Positions 10,699-19,346 of a stretch of DNA of 64,000 nucleotides are shown here, one piece after another (positions within the stretch are counted from its first letter, which is position 1; each line of letters begins with the position of its first letter). The stretch is taken from NCBI RefSeq assembly GCF_046292825.1, contig NZ_JBKBQG010000025.1, positions 1 to 64,000 on the forward strand, given 5' to 3'. Position numbers and translations under genes: made by a program. The DNA comes from Salinarimonas sp046292825. Lineage in GTDB: Bacteria > Pseudomonadota > Alphaproteobacteria > Rhizobiales > Beijerinckiaceae. The notes beneath the pieces are model-generated. The model was given only the letters and a program-made list of their open reading frames with translations, was not told the origin of the DNA and did no database searches.

Positions 10699-12041
10699 GG
10701 CCGGATCTCCACGAGCTGGCCGGCCGCCGGGGCGGAGAGGCGGGAGGCGAGGATCGGCGTGCCGGGCGGCAGATCGGCGGGATCGCGGGCGCGCACCAGC
10801 GCGCCGCCCTCGACGAAGGTGAGGATCTCGACCTCGACGCGCCGCAGCCGGCTGTCTCCGTCGATCGCGAACACGCCGCCATCGTAGAGCGCGTCCACCG
10901 GCAGCGCGATCGCCTCCTCGAAGACCCGATCGGCGAAGCGCGCCTCGACGAAGGCGCCGGGTCGCAGGATGTCGGCGACGTTCTCGTCCGCGAATGCGGC
11001 GACGACCTGGAAGGAGGCGTCCCGCGCCTCCGCCGCCACCCGCACGATGGTGGCCTCGCGCGCGATCTCGACGCCCCCGGCGGCCCACACGACCGTGACG
11101 GGGCGGCCGACGAGGTCGCCCTGCGCGGCGATGCGGGCATATTGCGCGTCCGAGAGCGAGAAGCGCGCCTCGAGCCGCTGCGTGGCGACGAGGGTCGCGA
11201 TGCGGTCGTTGACGTTCACGAGCTTGCCGATCTCCGCGCCGACATTCGACACGATGGCGTCGAAGGGCGCGCGCAGCACGGTCTCGGACAGGGTCCGCTC
11301 GGCCTGGGAGACGGCGAAGGCGAGGCGCTCGAGCGCCGCGCTCTGCTGCGCGCCTTGCGCCTCGAAGATCGCGAGCTGATTGCGCCGCGTCTCGAGCGCC
11401 GCTTGCGCCTGGGAGACGCGCAGCTGCACGTCGTCGAGCGCGCGCAGGGTCGCCGCGCCGGTGTCGCGCAGCTGGGTGAGCCGGGAGAGCTCGCGCTCGG
11501 AGATCACGAGCTGCTCTTCGGCCCGGGCGATGGCGTCGAGCTCCTGGCGGGTGCGCGCCTCGATCTCGGCGATGCGCGCGCGGGCCTCGGCGAGATCGGC
11601 GCGGGCGCGCACGAGCGCGCCCTCCGACGCGAAGGGGTCGACCCGCAGGATCTCCTCGCCCGCCGCGATCCGCCCGCCCTCGACGAGCGCGTCGGAGACG
11701 GCGATCACCTCGCCGCCGACGAGCGCGCGGATGTCGACGGAGCGCCCGGCGACGATGCGGCCGAAGACGGAGAGGTCGGGCTGGATCGCCGAGGGCTCGG
11801 CGGCGACCGCGAGCACGGGACGCGCCCGCTCGCTCTGCCGCTCGACCGGCACCACCGGCCGCGTCGCCCGCAGATACGAGAAGCCCGCCACCGCCCCCAC
11901 CAGGAAGGCGATCGGCAGGACGACCATCAGGAAGAAGCGGGACGCGCGCCAGATCCGCGCGCCGAGCCCGCGCGCGGGCGGCTTTCCGGTGGGCTCGGCC
12001 TCGCCGAGATAGGGGGCATCGGTGCCGACGCGGGCGTCCAT
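10695..12041 (-). CDS. RND efflux periplasmic adaptor (HlyD/membrane-fusion protein)
   Basis: The 448-residue membrane-fusion protein links the permease to an outer-membrane channel. It has a cytoplasmic N-terminus and one membrane anchor at about residues 33-55 (FFLMVVLPIAFLVGAVAGF). A split lipoyl/barrel-sandwich domain (VGGEVIAVSDALVEGGRI and VLRAPFDAIVSNVG) follows, with a long coiled-coil hairpin at about 145-240 rich in Glu/Arg/Ala. I chose the ATG at 12041 because it directly precedes the membrane anchor; the upstream open frame runs through a repeat. It is the first gene of the efflux operon. Confidence 0.9.
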   Translation of the reverse strand: MDARVGTDAPYLGEAEPTGKPPARGLGARIWRASRFFLMVVLPIAFLVGAVAGFSYLRATRPVVPVERQSERARPVLAVAAEPSAIQPDLSVFGRIVAGRSVDIRALVGGEVIAVSDALVEGGRIAAGEEILRVDPFASEGALVRARADLAEARARIAEIEARTRQELDAIARAEEQLVISERELSRLTQLRDTGAATLRALDDVQLRVSQAQAALETRRNQLAIFEAQGAQQSAALERLAFAVSQAERTLSETVLRAPFDAIVSNVGAEIGKLVNVNDRIATLVATQRLEARFSLSDAQYARIAAQGDLVGRPVTVVWAAGGVEIAREATIVRVAAEARDASFQVVAAFADENVADILRPGAFVEARFADRVFEEAIALPVDALYDGGVFAIDGDSRLRRVEVEILTFVEGGALVRARDPADLPPGTPILASRLSAPAAGQLVEIRP

Positions 12042-12089
12042 GGGCGAGTTCGTCCTGATCGAAGCGGCGAGGTGCGCGCCCCCCTTCGT

Positions 12090-12116
12090 GTCATAGCCCG
12101 GTTTCGCACGTGCGAA
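12090..12116 (-). promoter_or_regulatory. Candidate promoter and palindromic operator of the efflux operon
   Basis: A perfect 14-base palindrome, TTCGCACGTGCGAA, lies at 12103-12116, about 60 bases upstream of the adaptor start. On the minus strand it is followed by TATGAC (12095-12090), a reasonable -10 element, so the palindrome would overlap the -35 region. That is a typical site for a TetR- or MarR-type repressor of an efflux operon. No such regulator is encoded next to it. Confidence 0.45.
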
Positions 12117-12161
12117 CAGCGCGTGAAGAAACGTAAAGCCGCAGCGATCGGGACGCGATCG

Positions 12162-12304
12162 TCCCTCCCTGCAGGGGAGGGTGGCCCTTCGAGCGCAGCG
12201 AGAAGGGTCGGGTGGGGCCCGACGCGAGGAGAGCGTTCTCCACCCGGGCCCCACCCGACCTCGGTCGCTCGCGCTCCCGAGGCCACCCTCCCCTCCGGGA
12301 GGGA
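12162..12304. repeat. Type II long palindromic repeat (copy 1)
   Basis: About 143 bases form one large imperfect palindrome. Each end is itself palindromic (CCCTCCCTGCAGGGGAGGG; CCCTCCCCTCCGGGAGGG). Nested inside are GGTGGCC/GGCCACC and GGTCGGGTGGGGCCC/GGGCCCCACCCGACC. The same architecture recurs near 33.3, 39.4 and 56.3 kb. It separates the divergent efflux operon promoter region from the end of the PPK2 gene. Confidence 0.8.
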
Positions 12305-12315
12305 TGTCGAAGGCC

Positions 12316-13146
12316 TTACGTATTCTCGCGTGGCTTCGGATCAATGCCGAGCGCGGCGCGGGCCTGCTCCAGGAGCGCGGCGTCGAGCGGGCGCGGCGCG
12401 AGGTCGACGCCGTCGGAGAGCCGCGCGACGATGGTCGCGAGCGCATCGAGCCGCCCGGCCTTCTTCTGCTCGGAGGAAAGCACCGTCCAGGGCGCGCGGG
12501 CGGTCGATGTGCGCTGCACCATCTCCTCGATCGCCGCCTCGTATTGCGACCATTTCTCGCGGTTGCGAAAATCCTCGTAGGAGAGCTTCCAGCGCTTGAT
12601 CGAGTTCTCCAGCCGCTCCACGAAGCGCTTCTTCTGCTCCTTCTGCGAGATGTGGAGGAACAGCTTGACCATGCGCACCCCGTCATCGAGGAGCATGCGC
12701 TCGAAGGCGAGGATCTCGTCGTAGGCGCGCCGCCATTCGCGCTCGCGCGCGAAGCCCTCGACGCGCTCGACGAGGACCCGCCCGTACCAGGAGCGGTCGA
12801 AGACCACGATCTCGCCGGCCGCCGGCAGGCGGCTCCAGAAGCGGTGCAGGTAATGGTGGCGCTGTTCGGCGGGGCTCGGCGCGCCGATCGGCCAGACCCT
12901 GAAGCCGCGCGGATCCATCGTCGTCGCCATGCGGCGGATGGTCCCGCCCTTGCCGGCGGCGTCCCAGCCTTCGAACACGATCACCGCCCGATCGTTGGTG
13001 TGGAGATAGGCCTGCTGGATGCGCTTGAGCTCGATCTGCAGCGCGGCCTCCTCGGTCTGGTAGACGTCGCCGTCCACGCTGCGGCGCAGATCCACCGACG
13101 CGAGCGAGAAATCCGTGTGGACGAGGCTGTCCTGCGCTCCTGCCAT
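12316..13146 (-). CDS. ppk2: Polyphosphate kinase 2 (PPK2 family)
   Basis: PPK2 enzymes move phosphate between polyphosphate and nucleotides, mostly making GTP or ATP from the diphosphate. The 276-residue length fits a single-domain PPK2. Visible motifs are Walker A FEGWDAAGKGGTIRR near residue 75, the lid/Walker B segment FDRSWYGRVLVERVEGF, and FLHISQKEQKKRF. The start at 13146 is preceded by GGGAGGATAGC. Two earlier ATGs exist but lack such a site. The gene is divergent from the hemolysin-III gene. Confidence 0.93.
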   Translation of the reverse strand: MAGAQDSLVHTDFSLASVDLRRSVDGDVYQTEEAALQIELKRIQQAYLHTNDRAVIVFEGWDAAGKGGTIRRMATTMDPRGFRVWPIGAPSPAEQRHHYLHRFWSRLPAAGEIVVFDRSWYGRVLVERVEGFAREREWRRAYDEILAFERMLLDDGVRMVKLFLHISQKEQKKRFVERLENSIKRWKLSYEDFRNREKWSQYEAAIEEMVQRTSTARAPWTVLSSEQKKAGRLDALATIVARLSDGVDLAPRPLDAALLEQARAALGIDPKPRENT

Positions 13147-13226
13147 GCTATCCTCCCGATCGGGAGACATGGAAACGCGGTTCCCGGTCGCGCGCAAGCG
13201 CGGCGGGCTAGACGACGAGAGGACCG

Positions 13227-13940
13227 ATGCCGCAGGCCGACGAGATGCGCGACGCGCGCCCCGAATACGCGCCCCCCAGATACGCGCCCCCGAAGCCCGT
13301 GAAGTGGGACTATACCCGCGCGGAGATCATCGCCGACGGCATCGTCCACGCGCTCGGCGTGAAGCTCGCGATCGTGGGCGTGGCGGCGCTCACGATCGCG
13401 GCCGCGAGCCGGGCCGGGCCGCTCGAGCTCGGCTCCCTCGCGATCTACGGTTTCGGGCTCCTGTCCGTGCTGACGATCTCGGCGCTCTACAATCTCTGGC
13501 CGGTCTCGCCGACGAAATGGGTGCTGCGCCGCTTCGACCATTCGGCGATCTACGTGCTGATCGCGGGCACCTACACGCCCTTTCTCGCGCAGCTCGAAGC
13601 CGCGCAGGCGGCGCCGCTCCTCGTCATCCTGTGGGGGACGGCGCTCGTCGGCGTCACGCTGAAGCTCGCCTTCCCCGGCCGCTTCGACCGCGTCGCGATC
13701 CCGCTCTACCTCGCCATGGGTTGGAGCGGGGTGCTCGGCGGCGAGCCCCTGTTCGACGCGCTCTCGCCGACCGCGCTCTGGCTCATCGTGATCGGCGGCC
13801 TCATCTATTGCGCTGGCATCGTCTTCCACCTGTGGGAGAGCCTGCGCTACCAGAACGCGATCTGGCACGTCTTCGTGCTGGCGGGCAGCGTGTGCCTCTA
13901 TTTCGCGGTGTTCGACGCGGTGGTCTGGGCGAAGGGGTGA
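13227..13940 (+). CDS. Hemolysin III / PAQR-family membrane protein
   Basis: The 237-residue integral membrane protein has about seven hydrophobic segments. The family metal-site residues appear as DGIVHALG near residue 37, SALYNLWP, RFDHSAIYVLIAGTYTPF near residue 105, and GIVFHLWE...QNAIWHVFVLAGS near the C-terminus. The three conserved His and the Asp match the zinc-binding hydrolase-like core of PAQR proteins. The bacterial role is unsettled despite the historical name. It is preceded by a proline-rich cytoplasmic N-terminus of about 25 residues. Confidence 0.9.
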   Translation: MPQADEMRDARPEYAPPRYAPPKPVKWDYTRAEIIADGIVHALGVKLAIVGVAALTIAAASRAGPLELGSLAIYGFGLLSVLTISALYNLWPVSPTKWVLRRFDHSAIYVLIAGTYTPFLAQLEAAQAAPLLVILWGTALVGVTLKLAFPGRFDRVAIPLYLAMGWSGVLGGEPLFDALSPTALWLIVIGGLIYCAGIVFHLWESLRYQNAIWHVFVLAGSVCLYFAVFDAVVWAKG

Positions 13941-13977
13941 GGCGGCGCGCGGGCGCGGATTATCCGCGCGCCGAAGC

Positions 13978-15603
13978 TCACCCGCGCGCTTCCGCCAGGA
14001 TCATCTCGCAGGCCTTCTCGGCGATCATCAGGGTGGGCGAATTGGTGTTGCCCGACGTGATCAGCGGCATGGCCGAGGCGTCGACGACGCGCAGCCCCGC
14101 GACTCCGCGCACGCGCAGGCGCGCGTCGAGCACCGCGGTCGGATCGTCGTCGGTGCCCATCTTCGCCGTCCCGACCGGGTGGAAGATCGTCGTGCCGATG
14201 TCGCCGGCGGCGCGGGCGAGGTCCGCGTCGCTCGTGTAATCCGGGCCCGGCCGGTATTCGATCGGCTCGAATCGCGCGAGCGGCTTCTGCGCGACGATGG
14301 TGCGCGTGAGGCGGATCGCCTCGGCCGCGACGAGCCGGTCCTCCTCGGTCGAGAGGTAGTTCGGCTCGATCGCCGGCATCTCGAACGGGTCGGGGCTCTG
14401 GGCGTGAATCGAGCCGCGGCTCGTCGGGCGCAGGTTGCAGACGCTCGCGGTGAAGGCGGGGAAGGGGTGCAGGCCGCCGCCGAACTTGTCGAGCGAGAGC
14501 GGTTGGAAATGGTATTGCAGGTTGGGCGTCTCGTAGCGCGGATGCGAGCGCGCGAAGGCGCCCGCCTGGCTCGGCGCCATGGTCAGCGGGCCCGACCGGA
14601 AGAGCGCGTATTCGAGCGCCATGCCCACCCGGTTCCACAGCCGCGCGTAGTCTTCGTTGAGGGTCCGGACGCCCGCCACGCGGTAGATCGGCCGCAGCTG
14701 CAGATGGTCCTGCAGGTTCTCGCCGACGCCCGGCGCGTGATGCGCGACCGGGATGCCGAGCCGCTGCAGGCGCGCGCCGTCGCCGATGCCGGAGAGCTCG
14801 AGGAGATGCGGCGAGCCGACCGCGCCCGCGCACAGGATCACCTCGCCGGATGCGCGCGCGAGATGCCGCTCGCCGCCCCGCGAGAAGACGATTCCCGTCG
14901 CCCGCCCGTTCTCGATCGCGATGCGCTCGACATGCACCTTCGTCTCGAGCCGGAGATTGGCCCGCCCGAGCACCGGCTTCAGGAAGCCCCGCGCGGAAGA
15001 CCAGCGCCGTCCGTTCTTCTGGTTGACCTGGAAATAGGCGCAGCCCGAATTGTCGCCGCGGTTGAAATCCTCGACGCGCGGAATGCCGATCTCCGCGCAG
15101 GATTCGAGCGCCGCGTCGAGGATGTCCCAGCGCACGCGAGGATGATCGACCCGCCACTCGCCGCCCGCCTTGTGGTGCTCGTCGTCGGGGGCGGCGTGGT
15201 CCTGGTGGAGGAGGAAGTAGGGCTTCACGTCCTCCCAGCCCCAGCCGTCGAGGCCGAGCTGCCGCCAGCCGTCGTAATCGCGCGCCTGGCCGCGCATGTA
15301 GATCATCGCGTTGATGGCGGACGAGCCGCCGATCACCTTGCCGCGCGGATAGGCGAGCGCCCGCCCGTTGAGGCCCGGCACCGGTTTCGTCTGGAACATC
15401 CAGTCCGCGCGCGGATTGCCGATCGCGAAGAGGTAGCCGACGGGGATGTGGAACCAGATCCAATCGTCCTTGCCGCCCGCCTCCAGCACGAGGACCCGCG
15501 TTCCCGCGCTGCGCGAGAGGCGGTTCGCCACGAGGCAGCCGGCCGAGCCCGCGCCGACGACGATGTAGTCGAACGTTCCGAAATCCGTCACGGCACCGGC
15601 CAT
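13978..15603 (-). CDS. GMC-family FAD oxidoreductase (choline/alcohol dehydrogenase type)
   Basis: This is a 541-residue glucose-methanol-choline oxidoreductase. The FAD-binding motif YIVVGAGSAGCLVANRLS lies at about 11-28, GMC signature 1 (YPRGKVIGGSSAINAMIYMRG) near 85, and signature 2 (GAVGSPHLLELSGIG) near 255. The C-terminal catalytic His is in TTIFHPVGTAKMG and the Asn in SGNTNSPTLMI. These enzymes oxidise alcohols to aldehydes, and choline, polyethylene glycol or aliphatic alcohols are all possible. No betaine-aldehyde dehydrogenase lies next to it, so I do not call it BetA. Confidence 0.93.
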   Translation of the reverse strand: MAGAVTDFGTFDYIVVGAGSAGCLVANRLSRSAGTRVLVLEAGGKDDWIWFHIPVGYLFAIGNPRADWMFQTKPVPGLNGRALAYPRGKVIGGSSAINAMIYMRGQARDYDGWRQLGLDGWGWEDVKPYFLLHQDHAAPDDEHHKAGGEWRVDHPRVRWDILDAALESCAEIGIPRVEDFNRGDNSGCAYFQVNQKNGRRWSSARGFLKPVLGRANLRLETKVHVERIAIENGRATGIVFSRGGERHLARASGEVILCAGAVGSPHLLELSGIGDGARLQRLGIPVAHHAPGVGENLQDHLQLRPIYRVAGVRTLNEDYARLWNRVGMALEYALFRSGPLTMAPSQAGAFARSHPRYETPNLQYHFQPLSLDKFGGGLHPFPAFTASVCNLRPTSRGSIHAQSPDPFEMPAIEPNYLSTEEDRLVAAEAIRLTRTIVAQKPLARFEPIEYRPGPDYTSDADLARAAGDIGTTIFHPVGTAKMGTDDDPTAVLDARLRVRGVAGLRVVDASAMPLITSGNTNSPTLMIAEKACEMILAEARG

Positions 15604-15759
15604 CTCGATCCCTCCCCCGTGCGCGACACCCTAGACCAGGCCGACGCGCCGCGCGATGCGCAAAGGCGCACCGCCGCGCAAGGCACCCTGCCGCCGCGCC
15701 TCTCGGGTCCTGCCCCGAAGGCGAGCCCCGCGCAAGGTCTGCGGACGAATCTCGCGACC

Positions 15760-16002
15760 ATGCTCACGTGCGGAATGATCAAGGCCGGTCGCGATCTCGT
15801 CGGGTGGACCCAGGCGGACCTCGCCGCGCGCGCCGGCGTCTCGGTGCCGACGATCCAGCGGCTCGAGGACCCGCTGCGCGGCCCCCTCAGGGCGTCGGGC
15901 GCGACCCTCGTCAAGCTCGTCGACGCCTTCGGGACGGCGGGGGTGCGGTTCGACCTCACCCCCGAGCGGCTGACCATCGTCTGGACCCGCGCGATCCGGT
16001 GA
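15760..16002 (+). CDS. Small XRE-type helix-turn-helix protein
   Basis: The 80-residue protein is essentially one DNA-binding domain. MIKAGRDLVGWTQADLAARAGVSVPTIQRLED is a classic Cro/CI-type helix-turn-helix, followed by a short tail ending in a possible strand (RLTIVWTRAIR). It starts at ATG 15760 or ATG 15775. It sits between a divergent GMC gene and hemW. It has no effector domain, so it may regulate the GMC gene or itself; that is inference from position. Confidence 0.8.
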   Translation: MLTCGMIKAGRDLVGWTQADLAARAGVSVPTIQRLEDPLRGPLRASGATLVKLVDAFGTAGVRFDLTPERLTIVWTRAIR

Positions 16003-16047
16003 GGCTCCGGCGCGCGGGCGCTTGCCAAATCGCCGCGTTCGGCGCAC

Positions 16048-17223
16048 ATGGAACCCGCGATGAGCACCCATCCGACGAGCGACGCCGGGTTCGGCGTCTA
16101 CGTGCACTGGCCGTTCTGCGCCTCGAAGTGCCCGTATTGCGACTTCAACAGCCACGTCCGCCGCGAGCCGCCGGACGAGGCGCGATTCGCCGCGGCCTTC
16201 GCCCGGGAGATCGCCCATGCGGCTGCGCTCGCGCCGGGGCGGCGGGTGACGAGCGTCTTCCTCGGCGGGGGCACGCCCTCCCTGATGCGCCCGCAGACCG
16301 TCGGCGCGATCCTCGATGCGATCGGCGGCGCCTGGAGCGTCGCGCCGGACGCCGAGATCACGCTCGAGGCCAACCCCACGAGCGTCGAGGCCGAGCGATT
16401 CGCCGGCTATCGCGCGGCCGGGGTGAACCGCGTCTCGCTCGGCGTGCAGGCGATGAACGACGCCGATCTCAAGGCGCTCGGGCGGATGCACAGCGCGCAG
16501 GAGGCGATGGCGGCGGTGGCGATCGCCGCGCGCCATTTCGAGCGCTATTCCTTCGATCTCATCTACGCCCGCCCCGGCCACACGCCGCAGGCCTGGGCGG
16601 CCGAGCTCGAGCAAGCGATCGCGCGCGCGGTCGAGCATCTGTCGCTCTACCAGCTCACGATCGAGCCCGGCACCTGGTTCGAGACGCTGCACCGCGCGGG
16701 CAAGCTCGTGATCCCCGACGCGGACACCGCCCGCGCGCTCTGGGACGTCACCCAGGAGACCTGCGACAAAGCGGGGATGCCGGCCTACGAGATCTCGAAC
16801 CACGCCCGGCCCGGCGCGCAATCGCGGCACAATCTCGTCTATTGGCGCTACGGCGAATATGCCGGCATCGGGCCCGGCGCGCACGGGCGGATCGTCACGA
16901 ACGAGGGCCGGGTCGCGCTCTCGACCGAGCGCCATCCCGAGACCTGGCTCGGCCTCGTCGAGCGCGACGGCAACGGCATCGTCGAGCGCGAGGTGCTCGG
17001 GGCGGAAGCGCAGGGCGACGAGTTCCTGCTGATGGGCCTGCGCCTCACGGAAGGCATCGATCCCGCCCGCTTCACCGCCCTGTCCGGCCGCGTCCTCGAC
17101 CCGCGCCGGATTTCCGCGCTCGTCGCCGACGGCCTGATCCGGCAGCACCCGGACGGGCGCCTCGCCGTGACCGCCGAGGGCTTCCCCGTTCTCGACGCGG
17201 TGGTCGCCGACCTCGCGGCGTGA
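16048..17223 (+). CDS. hemW: Heme chaperone HemW (HemN-like radical SAM protein)
   Basis: The 391-residue radical SAM protein has an iron-sulfur motif, CASKCPYC, near residue 24, GGGTPSLM near 75, and the HemN C-terminal domain. HemW delivers heme to respiratory proteins and is often misannotated as an anaerobic coproporphyrinogen oxidase. The N-terminus FGVYVHWPFC is that of HemW and lacks the long N-terminal extension of HemN. The start could be ATG 16048 or 16060 (MSTHP). Transcription probably stops before the repeat at 17237. Confidence 0.9.
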   Translation: MEPAMSTHPTSDAGFGVYVHWPFCASKCPYCDFNSHVRREPPDEARFAAAFAREIAHAAALAPGRRVTSVFLGGGTPSLMRPQTVGAILDAIGGAWSVAPDAEITLEANPTSVEAERFAGYRAAGVNRVSLGVQAMNDADLKALGRMHSAQEAMAAVAIAARHFERYSFDLIYARPGHTPQAWAAELEQAIARAVEHLSLYQLTIEPGTWFETLHRAGKLVIPDADTARALWDVTQETCDKAGMPAYEISNHARPGAQSRHNLVYWRYGEYAGIGPGAHGRIVTNEGRVALSTERHPETWLGLVERDGNGIVEREVLGAEAQGDEFLLMGLRLTEGIDPARFTALSGRVLDPRRISALVADGLIRQHPDGRLAVTAEGFPVLDAVVADLAA

Positions 17224-17236
17224 GGGAGAGGGAAGG

Positions 17237-17432
17237 GTGTCATCCCCGGCCGGAGCACGCAAAGCGTGCGCAGGGGAAGGGGACCCAGCGCGAGAAGATG
17301 CTTGCGAAGCAGGCTTCCGCTGGCGGCGACCAGCCGCCTCGTCGGCGGCACGAGAGCGTGCTTCGCACGCGTCGTTGTCTGCTGGGTCCCCTACCCCTCC
17401 GGTCGCGAGCGACCTCCGGCCGGGGATGACAC
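17237..17432. repeat. Type III palindromic repeat (GTGTCATCCCCGGCCGGAGC unit)
   Basis: This is a 196-base inverted arrangement. It opens with GTGTCATCCCCGGCCGGAG, closes with CTCCGGCCGGGGATGACAC, and has inner hairpins GCACGCAAAGCGTGC and GTGCTTCGCACGC. One arm is also present at 71-112. It occupies most of the 301 bases between hemW and the polyketide synthase gene; the remainder carries only that gene's ribosome binding site. Confidence 0.75.
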
Positions 17433-17524
17433 GGGGGAGGCCATCTCCCCCTGAGACGACGCGCCGCGGCATCCTTTTGTCGTCCCCCCGCGTAACTCCG
17501 CGCACCGAGCGGAGTGAAGCGCGC

Positions 17525-18628
17525 GTGCAGAACCATCCCGAACCCCATCTCGTCGCCATCGGCACCGCCGTGCCGGAGCACGAGGTCCACGCCGCGTTCC
17601 TCGCCTTCGCGGAAGCCCGTCTGAGCGAACGGCGCGATCGGCTCGCGCTTCGGCGCATGGCGGCGCGCTCGGGCATCGGCGGCCGGCGCTCGGTGCTCGC
17701 GCCGGCGTCGAGCGAAGTGGCGAGCGTCGATGCGGATGGGCGCCTCTACCGCCACGGCGTCTTCGCCGGTACCCGGGCGCGCATGGACGTCTATGCGGAG
17801 GCGGCGCCCGCGCTCGCGGCCCGCGCGGTGGCCGATCTCGCCGCCCGCGCGGATCTCGACGGCATCACCCATCTGGTCACCGCCTCCTGCACGGGCTTCC
17901 TCGCGCCGGGCCTCGACCAGCGCCTCGCCGCGCTGATCGGTCTGCCCGGCTCGGTCGAGCGCGTGGCGCTCGGCTTCATGGGCTGCGCGGCGGCCGTGAA
18001 CGGCCTTTCCGTCGCGCGCCACATCGCACGCTCCGACGAGCGGGCCCGGGTGCTCGTCGTCTGCACCGAATTGTGCACGCTCCATCTCCAGGACGAGGAC
18101 GACCTCGAGAGCCTGCTCGCCGCGATGCTGTTCGGCGACGGCGCCGCCGCCGCCCTCGTCGCGAACGAGGAGAGGGGCCTCGCGCTCGAAGGATTCCGCG
18201 CGCTCACCATTCCCGACACGCCCGATCTCATCACCTGGACCGTTTCCGACACCGGCTTCCTGATGCGCCTGTCCGGCGACGTGCCCGGCGCCATCGCGAC
18301 GGCGCTCGAGGCCGAGCGCGCCCGAAACGCACCCGACGGCGTGCTCGCCGGGGCGGCTCTGTCCGATTTCGATCTCTTCGCCGTGCATCCGGGCGGGCGC
18401 AGCGTGCTCGACGCGGTCGCCCGCGCCCTCGACCTCGGAGAGGACGCGCTCTGCGCGTCGCGGGCGGTGCTCGCGGCGCACGGAAACATGTCCTCGGCGA
18501 CGATCCTGTTCGTGCTCGCGCGACTCATGGCCGAGCGCAGGGCCGGGGCGGCGCCGCGCCGCGGGCTCGGCATGGCCTTCGGGCCTGGCATGGTCGCCGA
18601 GACCTTCCGCTTCCGCGAGGCCGCCTGA
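17525..18628 (+). CDS. Type III polyketide synthase (chalcone/stilbene synthase-like)
   Basis: The 367-residue protein is a homodimeric type III polyketide synthase, which extends an acyl-CoA starter with malonyl-CoA and cyclises the chain. The catalytic triad is visible: Cys122 in TASCTGFLAPGLD, His288 in FAVHPGGRSVLD, and Asn321 in AAHGNMSSATI. The C-terminal GMAFGPGMVAET matches the family GFGPG loop. The start is GTG 17525 with a GGAG site upstream; the longer open frame reads through a repeat. It is the first gene of a three-gene operon with a methyltransferase and a flavoprotein, like the phenolic-lipid srsABC operons of Streptomyces. Starter and product cannot be read from sequence. 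Confidence 0.92.
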   Translation: MQNHPEPHLVAIGTAVPEHEVHAAFLAFAEARLSERRDRLALRRMAARSGIGGRRSVLAPASSEVASVDADGRLYRHGVFAGTRARMDVYAEAAPALAARAVADLAARADLDGITHLVTASCTGFLAPGLDQRLAALIGLPGSVERVALGFMGCAAAVNGLSVARHIARSDERARVLVVCTELCTLHLQDEDDLESLLAAMLFGDGAAAALVANEERGLALEGFRALTIPDTPDLITWTVSDTGFLMRLSGDVPGAIATALEAERARNAPDGVLAGAALSDFDLFAVHPGGRSVLDAVARALDLGEDALCASRAVLAAHGNMSSATILFVLARLMAERRAGAAPRRGLGMAFGPGMVAETFRFREAA

Positions 18629-18629
18629 C

Positions 18630-19346
18630 ATGGGCTTCGACGCCGCGCGCCGCTCGCGCGAGCCCGAATGGATGGATGCGCCCGACGTCGCCCCCGAGAC
18701 GCTCGCCGCCTGCCTCGCCGATCTCGAGCGCGTGAATGCGCTGACGCTCGGGCGCCGGCCCGTGCTCTCCTTCGTCGCCCGCGCCGCGAAAGCGTCTTCC
18801 GCACGCCGCCTCGCGATCCTCGACATCGGCTCGGGGGGCGGGGGCACGCTGCGGGCGCTCGCGGCCTGGGGGAGGCGGGCGGGGGTGAGCCTCGATCTGA
18901 TCGGCCTCGACCTCTCGCCCCACGCCGTCGCAGCCGCCCGCGCCGCGACCGACCCGGCGGACGCGATCGCCTATCGTGCGGGCGACGCGCTCGCCTTCGC
19001 GCCCGACGCGCCGATCGACCTCGTCGTCTCCTCGCTCACCGCCCATCACCTCGCCGACGAGGACGTGGTGCGGCTCCTGCGGCGGATGGAGGCGATCGCG
19101 CGGCTCGGATGGTGCGTCGCCGATCTCGAGCGCAGCCGGCTGGCCTATCACGGCTTCGCGCTTCTCGCGCGCGCGATGCGCTGGCACCCCTTCGTGCGCC
19201 ACGACGGGCCGGTCTCGATCGCGCGCGGCTTCACCAGGGCCGATTGGCACGCGCTCCTCGCGCGCGCCGATCTCGCCGGGCAGGCGCGGGTCGTCCGCCG
19301 CCTGCCCGGGCGGCTCGTCGTCGAGCGCCTGAAGGCCGCCTCGTGA
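18630..19346 (+). CDS. Class I SAM-dependent methyltransferase of the polyketide operon
   Basis: The 238-residue methyltransferase has SAM-binding motif I LDIGSGGGGTLRAL at about 64-77, an acidic end of strand 2 (LIGLDLSPHAV), and the motif IV region PIDLVVSSLTAHHLADED. Its start codon lies one base after the polyketide synthase stop, so it is surely co-transcribed. By position it would methylate the resorcinol, pyrone or hydroquinone made by the synthase. That is inference; the fold alone does not separate O- from C-methylation. Confidence 0.88.
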   Translation: MGFDAARRSREPEWMDAPDVAPETLAACLADLERVNALTLGRRPVLSFVARAAKASSARRLAILDIGSGGGGTLRALAAWGRRAGVSLDLIGLDLSPHAVAAARAATDPADAIAYRAGDALAFAPDAPIDLVVSSLTAHHLADEDVVRLLRRMEAIARLGWCVADLERSRLAYHGFALLARAMRWHPFVRHDGPVSIARGFTRADWHALLARADLAGQARVVRRLPGRLVVERLKAAS

